A DNA stretch of 19,641 bases from DATHGT01 sp035317605 (GTDB taxonomy: Bacteria; Methylomirabilota; Methylomirabilia; Rokubacteriales; CSP1-6). A program made the translations under genes and the position numbers. The stretch spans positions 1-19,641 of the forward strand of contig DATHGT010000348.1 in NCBI GenBank assembly GCA_035317605.1, in the 5' to 3' direction. The first letter of the stretch is position 1. The number at the start of each line of letters is the position of its first letter. This document shows positions 14,628 through 19,641 of the stretch, one piece after another. A model generated the notes under the pieces. The model did no database searches. It was not told the DNA's origin and was given only the letters and a program-made list of their open reading frames with translations.

Positions 14628-15665
14628 ATGAGCTATCGCATCGGCATCATCGGAGTCGGCTCGATCGGCAGCGTGGTGGGCGGGATGCTGACCAAGGCCG
14701 GTCACGACGTGACGTTGATCGATCAGTGGCCGGATCACGTCGACGCGATGCGGAAGATCGGTCTGCGGCTGTCGGGCACGTGCGGCGAGCACCTGATCCC
14801 CGTGAAGGCGCTGCTGATCCACGAGCTGCAGTCCGTGGCCGAGCCGTTCGACGCGGTGTTCATCTCGGTGAAGTCGTACGACACGGAGTGGGCGGTGTCC
14901 CTCGGGCTCCAGTACTTGAAGAAGCCCGACGGCGTGGTCGTCGACTTCCAGAACGGCGTCAACGACGATCGAGTCGCTGCGGTAGCCGGGCGAGAGCGGT
15001 GTCTCGGATGCGTCATCACGATCGGCGCCGGCATGTACGAGCCCGGCCACGCCATCCGCACCGACCGCGGTCAGGTCGGCTTCAAGATCGGCGAGCACGA
15101 CGGCAAGGTGACCGAGCGCGCCGAGCGGCTGGCCAAGATCATGTGCGACGTGGCCGAGACCAAGGTGACGACCAACCTGTGGGGCGAGCGCTGGTCGAAG
15201 CTCTCGGTGAACTGCATGGCCAACGGCTTGGCCGGTCTCTCGGGTCTGGGTTCCGCCGAGGTCCGCACGCGCGACGGCGTGCGCCGCGTCGCGATTCACC
15301 TGGCCGCCGAGACCATCAAGGTCGGCCGCGCCCGCGGCCACGAAGTGGAGCCGATCTGGGGTATCACCGCCCAGCGCTTCGTCGACGCGTCCGAAGGGCA
15401 GGGGATGGCCGACGTGGAACGCGACATGGCCGAGCGCGCGAAGGAGCTGGCCGGCGGCCGGCCGTCGCTGCTCCAAGACGTGATCCGCGGCCGCCGCACC
15501 GAGGTGCAGTACCTGAACGGCTACGTCTCCGAGCAAGGCCGCCAGGTCAGCATCCCGACCCCGTTCAACGACAAGGTCGTGGAGCTGATCACGTCAGTCC
15601 CGCCCGGCACCCTCAAGCCCGACCCGAAGAACCTCGACCCCCTGGTGGCGATGCTGCCGAAGTAA
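14628..15665 (+). CDS. Ketopantoate reductase family protein (2-dehydropantoate 2-reductase-like)
   Basis: The 345-residue cytoplasmic NADPH-dependent oxidoreductase has the ApbA/PanE layout. The N-terminal Rossmann motif GVGSIG is at 9-14, VFISVKSYDT is near 77-86 and FQNGVNDD at about 107-114. The catalytic Lys is Lys191 in WGERWSKLSVN, with Asn195 following, and a helical C-terminal domain completes the fold. True PanE reduces ketopantoate for pantothenate synthesis. This protein is longer than E. coli PanE (about 303) and sits in an operon with a ThDP decarboxylase, so it may act on another 2-oxo compound; that is inference. GGGGGAGGA precedes the ATG at 14628 by 4 bases. Confidence 0.88.
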   Translation: MSYRIGIIGVGSIGSVVGGMLTKAGHDVTLIDQWPDHVDAMRKIGLRLSGTCGEHLIPVKALLIHELQSVAEPFDAVFISVKSYDTEWAVSLGLQYLKKPDGVVVDFQNGVNDDRVAAVAGRERCLGCVITIGAGMYEPGHAIRTDRGQVGFKIGEHDGKVTERAERLAKIMCDVAETKVTTNLWGERWSKLSVNCMANGLAGLSGLGSAEVRTRDGVRRVAIHLAAETIKVGRARGHEVEPIWGITAQRFVDASEGQGMADVERDMAERAKELAGGRPSLLQDVIRGRRTEVQYLNGYVSEQGRQVSIPTPFNDKVVELITSVPPGTLKPDPKNLDPLVAMLPK

Positions 15666-15677
15666 GCGGCCGGGAGG

Positions 15678-16256
15678 ATGGCCTCAGGCACCGAGGACTG
15701 GTTCAACGCGGCGCTCGTACTTTACACGGAGCAGCGCACGCAGCTTCGCCACCACGAGCTACAGCGGACGGCCGTGACGACGTTCGCCATGGCCCTGACG
15801 GCAGGGGTCGCCACCGTCGGGGTGAACACCAGTTGGGCCCCGCACGTCCTTCCCATCACGGTTCTGCAGATGTACCTCTCGGGCTTCGCCTTGCTGATGT
15901 GCGAGAAGCTCTACGAGCGATCCCGCCTGCATCGCCGTCGTTCGGTGGCGCTCATCGAGCAGATGTCCAAGGCTGCCCCGCCTCCGCGCGACGTGGGCGA
16001 GAACTTCAGCGTCCTCTGGTCGTCACTCGACCTCGCGCAGCAGCATGCCTACGGCGTGCTCTCCAAACAAGGGTTGCACTCGTTCTGGCTTTTCATTCAC
16101 CTCGTATCGGTCGTCTTTGGGTTCGTCATGTCGGCGATGGTCGTCCACACCACGTGGGGCCGGCGGGGTCTCGCTCTCTTGCTTGCCGGGGCGGCTCCGC
16201 TCGTCGCGGTTCTCGTCTTCTATCTGTGGCGACCAACCCCAACGAAAGGGAGATGA
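15678..16256 (+). CDS. Hypothetical membrane protein, four predicted helices
   Basis: I do not recognise a family for this 192-residue protein. Two hydrophobic segments lie near the N-terminus (about 31-50 and 56-76) and two near the C-terminus (about 135-157 and 163-184), separated by a basic, then mixed cytoplasmic-looking region of about 60 residues (RSRLHRRRS, then PPPRDVGENF). The N-terminal 30 residues are helical and charged. It starts 12 bases after the reductase gene and could belong to that operon. GGGAGG directly abuts the ATG, a poor spacing, but no other start precedes the first helix. Its 3' end lies 7 bases from a truncated PIN toxin on the other strand. Confidence 0.7.
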   Translation: MASGTEDWFNAALVLYTEQRTQLRHHELQRTAVTTFAMALTAGVATVGVNTSWAPHVLPITVLQMYLSGFALLMCEKLYERSRLHRRRSVALIEQMSKAAPPPRDVGENFSVLWSSLDLAQQHAYGVLSKQGLHSFWLFIHLVSVVFGFVMSAMVVHTTWGRRGLALLLAGAAPLVAVLVFYLWRPTPTKGR

Positions 16257-16263
16257 GCGGCCT

Positions 16264-16359
16264 TCAGGCGATCGAGGATGCGGCCGCGTGGATACGCGCC
16301 GAGTGCGTTGCGGTCGCGTACACGGCGACGAGCGCGCTCGAGTCGAAATAGAGCATCAT
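16264..16359 (-). pseudogene. Truncated PIN-domain (VapC-type) toxin, N-terminal 31 residues only
   Basis: The frame begins at an ATG (16359) overlapping the antitoxin stop (ATGATG around TGA) and reads MMLYFDSSALVAVYATATHS, the hallmark first strand and helix of PIN-domain ribonucleases, with the first catalytic Asp (D6). It stops after 31 residues, whereas VapC proteins have about 130 with three or four more acidic residues. Beyond the stop, the neighbouring membrane-protein gene begins on the other strand, so the rest of the toxin has been lost by deletion or rearrangement. It cannot be an active RNase. Confidence 0.78.
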
Positions 16360-16598
16360 CGGTCGCCGCGATCAGCGACGAGCTGCTGGCTCGGTGGTGG
16401 AGTGACGCGTCCCGACCCCAGCACCTTTCGCGCCCGAGCATCGAGGTCCGGCCACACCTCGGCACGGAGGGGCCGCGCAGAGACGAGGCGCGCGATCGGA
16501 CGCCCGCGACGCGTGATCTCCAGAGACTCACCCTTCTCGACGCGGTCCAGAATCGCGCGAATCTCGCGCCGCAGCGCGCGGACGGGCACACCTTTCAT
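16356..16598 (-). CDS. Phd/YefM-type antitoxin (VapB-like partner of the truncated PIN toxin)
   Basis: The 80-residue protein has the Phd/YefM N-terminal DNA-binding pattern: VPVRALRREIRAILDRVEKG, then ESLEITRRGRPIARLVS. A variable C-terminal tail that would wrap the toxin follows. Many PIN toxins are paired with this class. Its stop overlaps the toxin's first ATG, the standard antitoxin-toxin layout. The start at 16598 is the Met directly before the conserved pattern; no strong ribosome binding site is visible. The antitoxin is intact although only a stump of the toxin remains, so it may now be an orphan repressor or a neutraliser of a toxin elsewhere. It is divergent from the SWIM gene at 16689. 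Confidence 0.82.
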   Translation of the reverse strand: MKGVPVRALRREIRAILDRVEKGESLEITRRGRPIARLVSARPLRAEVWPDLDARARKVLGSGRVTPPPSQQLVADRGDR

Positions 16599-16672
16599 GT
16601 CGTACAGAATGCAGGATAACGAGGTCCGCGTCACGGAAGTGCACGCCGGCTTCAGGCGCCAGAGCCAACCCC

Positions 16673-16681
16673 TGATACAGT
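16673..16681 (+). promoter_or_regulatory. Putative extended -10 (TGATACAGT) for a leaderless SWIM-gene transcript
   Basis: TGATACAGT contains the extended -10 TG dinucleotide and a TACAGT hexamer ending 7 bases before the ATG at 16689. A transcript starting at the usual distance would begin at the start codon. No Shine-Dalgarno sequence is present, which fits leaderless translation. The 90-base gap also carries the divergent antitoxin's upstream region. Confidence 0.4.
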
Positions 16682-16688
16682 CCGGCGC

Positions 16689-18467
16689 ATGGGCCGAAGC
16701 GAAGATCGGTACGGTGGCGCGATGGGGAGGTTGATAGACCGGCGCACGTTGCGCCGGATGGCTGGCGCGCGTGCGTTCGAACGCGGCGAGGACTACTGTG
16801 CCGGCGGCCAGGTCCGGGCGCTTGGGGAGCACGAAGACGTCATCACCGCCAAGGTTCTCGGGACACGCGAGTATCGCGTGAAGCTGTGGGTCGAGAACGG
16901 GGACCTCGAGTTTTCGTGCACCTGCCCCGTGGGGACCGATGGAGCGTTCTGCAAGCACGGCGTGGCGGTCGGCTTGGCGTGGCTCGGACAAGGTCGCGAG
17001 GGCGGAGCAACCTCCAAGAAACCGGCGACGCCATCAGTCACGATGGATGACGTTCGCACCCATCTGACCGCTCAAGGCAAGGAGGCACTGGTCGACTTGC
17101 TCGTGGAGCGCGCGATGGAGGATGACCGCCTGCGTCAGCGGCTCTTGCTGAAGGCGTCACGGAAGACTCCGAAGGGGCTCGATCTCGCAACGTATCGCGC
17201 AGCCATCGACAGCGCTGTCGATGCAGGCGAGTTCGTCGACTACCGTTCGGCGTACGAGTACGCGCAGGGCATTGACGACGTGGTCGACTCCATCGAGGAG
17301 CTCCTCAAGGTGGGCTACGCCCTCGAGGTCATCGATCTCACTGAGCATGCCCTCGCCGCCGTCGAGGAGGCCATGGGCTCCGTCGACGACTCGGACGGTC
17401 ACATGGGTGGCATCCTGGAGCATCTACAGGTGATCCATCGTGCCGCGTGCACGAAAGCGAAGCCGGACCCGGCAACGCTGGCCAAGCGGCTCTTCGACTG
17501 GGAGCTGCGGACGGAGTGGGACACGTTTTTCGGCGCCGCGGAGAAGTACGCGCGCGCCCTGGGTAAGGAGGGACTCGCGGTCTACCGCGAGCTCGCGGAG
17601 GCCGAGTGGGCGCGCGTGCGAGCGCTGGAGCCGGGGCAGAAGGATCCCGAGACGTACGGCAAGCGCTTCCGGATCACTCACATCATGGAGACGCTGGCCC
17701 GTCGAAGCGGCGATGTCGAGGCGGTCGTCGCCGTCAAGCAAAGAGATCTTTCCTCCGCATACGCGTACCTCCAGATCGCCGACACCTACAAGCAGGCGGG
17801 GAAGCACGATGTGGCGTTGGACTGGGCGGAACGCGGTCTCCAGGCCTTTCCCGAGCGAACTGATTCGAGGCTTCGCGAGTTCCTCGCCGACGAGTACCAC
17901 CGTCGGAAGCGTCACGAAGAGGCCATGGCCCTGATGTGGGCCGAGTTCACCGAATCGCCGTCCCTGGCTCAGCTCCAGAACCTGAAGCGCCACGCGGATC
18001 GGGTCGTCCAGTGGCCGGCGTGGCGGAACAAGGCACTCGCCTACATGCGCGAGCAGATAGCGGAGGCGAAACGAGCGGCGTCGAAGAATCGGTGGGGCTG
18101 GTCGGCGCGAGTAGACCAGTCTGAACTCGTGAGGGTCTTTCTCTGGGAGAAGGACGTCGACGCCGCATGGCGCGAGGCTCAGGAAGGCGGCTGCGCGAAC
18201 GATCTCTGGATGGCACTCGCCGCGAAGCGGGAGAAGGATCACCCGGCGGACGTTCTCCCAATCTATCAGCGTCAGGTCGAGTCGACGCTCGATCACAAGA
18301 ACAACGAGGCTTACCGGGCGGCCATCGGCCTCCTGCGCAAGGTCCGCAGCGTGATGCTTCGTCTGAAGCGGGGGGCGGATTTCGCCCTATACCTGGAGTC
18401 GGTCCGCGCGGCACACAAGCCCAAGCGGAATTTCATGACGTTGCTCGAACGGGCGAAGTGGGAATGA
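16689..18467 (+). CDS. SWIM zinc-finger protein with long helical-repeat C-terminus
   Basis: The 592-residue protein carries a SWIM zinc finger, FSCTCPVGTDGAFCKHG, with the pattern CxCx8CxH (C77, C79, C88, H90). It is preceded by the usual LRRMAGARAFERGEDY lead-in at about 21-36. SWIM domains bind DNA or protein partners. The remaining ~480 residues look alpha-helical and TPR-like (AYLQIADTYKQAGKHDVALDWAERGL is typical), ending with KRNFMTLLERAKW, as in many bacterial SWIM proteins of unknown role. The start at 16689 fits a leaderless promoter. An ATG at 16722 would drop 11 residues and is equally possible. It stands alone between two toxin-antitoxin loci on the other strand. Confidence 0.86.
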   Translation: MGRSEDRYGGAMGRLIDRRTLRRMAGARAFERGEDYCAGGQVRALGEHEDVITAKVLGTREYRVKLWVENGDLEFSCTCPVGTDGAFCKHGVAVGLAWLGQGREGGATSKKPATPSVTMDDVRTHLTAQGKEALVDLLVERAMEDDRLRQRLLLKASRKTPKGLDLATYRAAIDSAVDAGEFVDYRSAYEYAQGIDDVVDSIEELLKVGYALEVIDLTEHALAAVEEAMGSVDDSDGHMGGILEHLQVIHRAACTKAKPDPATLAKRLFDWELRTEWDTFFGAAEKYARALGKEGLAVYRELAEAEWARVRALEPGQKDPETYGKRFRITHIMETLARRSGDVEAVVAVKQRDLSSAYAYLQIADTYKQAGKHDVALDWAERGLQAFPERTDSRLREFLADEYHRRKRHEEAMALMWAEFTESPSLAQLQNLKRHADRVVQWPAWRNKALAYMREQIAEAKRAASKNRWGWSARVDQSELVRVFLWEKDVDAAWREAQEGGCANDLWMALAAKREKDHPADVLPIYQRQVESTLDHKNNEAYRAAIGLLRKVRSVMLRLKRGADFALYLESVRAAHKPKRNFMTLLERAKWE

Positions 18468-18540
18468 CACTGGCACCCCGTGGTGATCGTCGCGAGCACG
18501 CCGCCGACGGCGGTGCTGCCGATGTACGAGACGGCGCGCG

Positions 18541-18809
18541 TCAATCGCGGTAGATCTCCCTCCGGTGGCGGACCCGGTAGAGGTGGACCTCGAGGCCGAC
18601 CACGTCGTAGCGGACCCGGTAGGGCCAGACCTCCAAGCGCCACTGGCCAATCCCCTTGGCCTTGAGCTTCTTGATTTGGAGTGTGGCCCCTTGGGGCTTA
18701 CTCCCAGGATCTTGACGGCTTCAAGTACCTCGTCGTGAACACGGGCGGGTAGGTCTTCGAGGTCGCGGCGGAAGCCCGGCGACAAGATGACGCTAAAACG
18801 GGCCGGCAT
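18541..18809 (-). pseudogene. RelE/ParE-family toxin with a one-base frameshift in a G-run
   Basis: The frame from ATG 18809 begins PARFSVILSPGFRRDLEDLP, a typical RelE/ParE start, and reaches ILGVSPKG. At the run of four C on the plus strand (18687-18690), which is GGGG in the gene, it slips. In the next frame the rest of the toxin is clear: ATLQIKKLKAKGIGQWRLEV, YRVRYDVVG and YRVRHRREIYRD, ending at 18541. One added G gives an 89-residue protein of normal length, with the basic C-terminal residues used by RelE-type mRNA cleavage. As it stands the product would be about 30 residues of toxin and then nonsense. It begins 3 bases after the antitoxin stop. Phase variation, a dead gene or a base-call error can all explain it. 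Confidence 0.82.
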
Positions 18810-18812
18810 GCA

Positions 18813-19100
18813 TTAGCTGGCGCGGCGTGAGGCGAAGCGCTCCTTCACGTATTGCTGAAGAGTGATCCTCTTGCCCGCGCGGACCTCCTTCGCGGCGACC
18901 TTGAGGCTCTTCTGGAACTCGGGGTCGAGCTCCTCCAGCATGTCGTCAAAGTCGGTGGCCCCCATGAGAACAGCGGTCGGCTTACCGTTCCTGGTGATGA
19001 CGAAGCGCGTCTTCTTTTGCGTCACCTGCTCGAGGAGCGAGCCCAATTGAGTGCGCGCCACGTAGGCAGGGATGGTGGTGGTCATGGCGCGTTTGGGCAT
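18813..19100 (-). CDS. Phd/YefM-family antitoxin, partner of the RelE-like toxin
   Basis: The 95-residue protein contains TTTIPAYVARTQLGSLLEQV, RFVITRNGKPTAVLMG and DFDDMLEEL, the DNA-binding and dimer region of Phd/YefM antitoxins. A basic C-terminal tail ends YVKERFASRRAS. I place the start at ATG 19100 because GGAGG lies 7 bases upstream; the ATG at 19118 would place that site inside the gene and overlaps the operator palindrome. The toxin begins 3 bases downstream. By analogy with the family, the antitoxin should bind the palindrome at 19117-19134 and repress its own operon. It is intact. Confidence 0.87.
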   Translation of the reverse strand: MPKRAMTTTIPAYVARTQLGSLLEQVTQKKTRFVITRNGKPTAVLMGATDFDDMLEELDPEFQKSLKVAAKEVRAGKRITLQQYVKERFASRRAS

Positions 19101-19116
19101 TCGCTTTCCTCCCGAC

Positions 19117-19134
19117 ATTTTGATTAATCAAAAT
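19117..19134. promoter_or_regulatory. Perfect 18-bp palindrome, probable antitoxin operator
   Basis: ATTTTGATTAATCAAAAT is a perfect inverted repeat with no spacer and is strikingly AT-rich for this genome. It lies 16 bases upstream of the antitoxin ATG at 19100, just before its Shine-Dalgarno sequence. TTTACA (read on minus, near 19138-19143) just upstream could be a -35 hexamer. This is the position expected for Phd/YefM autoregulation. Confidence 0.72.
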
Positions 19135-19260
19135 CAGTGTAAAGCGTTGGGGAGGCCACGGTCAAAGGGCGGGGCGGGGGCGAGCGCGGCTCAGTGCGCC
19201 GGGCTGGCGTCGCCAGGACGACAGATGCGGTCCTCGGCGGACGGAACGTCAACGAGATCA

Positions 19261-19461
19261 TCACGGCGCCGGCTCGGCCGCCATCGAGAGGAAGTTGAGG
19301 AGCGCGGCCGCCGCGAAGCCCGTGCGCGACCAGCTCATCGTGTGCGACATCGGCTGGAGGAATACGGCCAGCGACTTCATCGCGCCCATCCCGACGCACG
19401 TCACCACGATGCCGACGATGACCCAGCTGTAGTAGGGCTTCATGGCGGCTGCGCGGGTCAT
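19261..19461 (-). pseudogene. MFS transporter, truncated to its N-terminal two helices
   Basis: The 66-residue frame contains MKPYYSWVIVGIVVTCVGMG, FLQPMSHTMSWSRTGFAAA and then LLNFLSMA. This matches the first two helices and loop of major facilitator transporters of the oxalate/formate-like type, where a full protein has about 400 residues and 12 helices. It then ends in a short unrelated tail. The ATG at 19461 overlaps the stop of the SRPBCC gene (ATGA). The remaining ten helices are absent from the 160 bases before the toxin-antitoxin locus, so this is a remnant. The sequence just beyond (19191-19260) looks partly coding on both strands, but I cannot assign it. Confidence 0.7.
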
Positions 19462-19641
19462 GACTTCTTCGCCACTTCCGTCACCGACTTCAGGTTCGCG
19501 AGGCCCTTCTCGAACTGGCCGCCGACCATCCTGTCCATATTCATGACGAGGCAGAATGCTTTGGCGATGAACCCATTCCGCCCGGTCATGCTCCAGGTGA
19601 CCATCGTGATGTTGCCTTCGGGCTTGAGCGTGAACTCCACG
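19458..19641 (-). CDS. SRPBCC-family protein, C-terminal part (runs off the window)
   Basis: The last 61 codons of a minus-strand gene enter from beyond the window. Landmarks are EFTLKPEGNITMVTWSMTG, a middle NMDRMVGGQFEKGLANLK and a short Lys-rich end. This matches the final beta strands and long C-terminal helix of SRPBCC/START-like proteins (polyketide cyclase type), which bind hydrophobic ligands in a deep pocket. Its stop overlaps the truncated MFS gene (ATGA), so they formed an operon. The N-terminus is not visible and the ligand is unknown. Confidence 0.78.
   Translation of the reverse strand, partial: VEFTLKPEGNITMVTWSMTGRNGFIAKAFCLVMNMDRMVGGQFEKGLANLKSVTEVAKKS

Noticed and set aside
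14403..15536. 377-codon minus-strand frame opposite the ketopantoate-reductase-like gene
   Set aside because: His/Val/Asp-rich shadow; the plus strand has the Rossmann motif, catalytic Lys and a good ribosome binding site.
16253..16351. 32-codon plus-strand frame with an ATGA overlap after the membrane-protein gene
   Set aside because: It has a plausible ribosome binding site, but the opposite strand encodes the recognisable start of a PIN-domain toxin, which explains the open frame better.
19191..19260. Possible continuation of the MFS transporter or another gene tail
   Set aside because: Both strands read as coding-like for about 20 codons, but neither matches an MFS helix or a family I know, so I do not list it as a feature.
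1..19641. CRISPR arrays, tRNA/rRNA genes, complete insertion sequences, riboswitches
   Set aside because: I saw no regularly spaced repeats, tRNA-like folds, transposase motifs with inverted ends, or riboswitch-like conserved blocks; covariance-model searches were not available.

Overview
This is a GC-rich, densely packed bacterial segment in which most genes start in a stop/start overlap or a few bases after the previous gene. The gene content suggests an uncultivated soil or subsurface bacterium: catabolic enzymes, a MetE-core protein, split thiamine-diphosphate (ThDP) enzymes, an SRPBCC/MFS pair and several toxin-antitoxin loci. Rokubacteria-like (Methylomirabilota) is my best guess from general resemblance, not proof. 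I see no rRNA, tRNA, CRISPR array, complete insertion sequence or phage genes.

Layout. Bases 1-84 hold the end of an enoyl-CoA hydratase-like gene, which converges through a strong hairpin on a minus-strand ACMSD-like amidohydrolase (160-1185). A divergent promoter region with four 11-bp tandem repeats leads into a plus-strand run from 1345 to 8371. Its genes are an alpha/beta hydrolase with Thr in place of the nucleophile Ser, a cobalamin-independent methionine synthase-like protein, a secreted S1/P1 nuclease, an EamA transporter, a chimeric ORF (5' end of a second S1/P1 nuclease fused to the 3' end of a short-chain dehydrogenase), a DUF899 thioredoxin-like protein, a DUF2182 membrane protein, a D-2-hydroxyacid dehydrogenase and an ATC-hydrolase-family protein.

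Bases 8389-10861 are an accessory island on the minus strand: an AF2212-like antitoxin with a MazF/PemK toxin, ORF fragments, and a frameshifted gene whose C-terminal part carries a HEPN-type RNxxxH motif. The HEPN gene is visibly less GC-rich than its neighbours.

Bases 10904-15665 are a metabolic block. A large transketolase-like ThDP enzyme (minus) is divergent from a two-subunit ThDP decarboxylase-like enzyme (PYR-domain and PP-domain polypeptides) and a ketopantoate-reductase-like protein. This arrangement suggests 2-oxoacid/aldehyde chemistry; the substrate is not visible.

Bases 15678-19641 hold a four-helix membrane protein, a Phd-type antitoxin with a 31-residue stump of a PIN (VapC) toxin, a SWIM zinc-finger protein, a second Phd/YefM antitoxin with a frameshifted RelE/ParE toxin and a perfect 18-bp operator-like palindrome, a truncated MFS transporter and the end of an SRPBCC protein.

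The most notable pattern is that all three toxins and the HEPN gene are damaged. The MazF, RelE and HEPN frames are each restored by adding one base, while about 13 kb of metabolic genes show no frameshift. The antitoxins remain intact.
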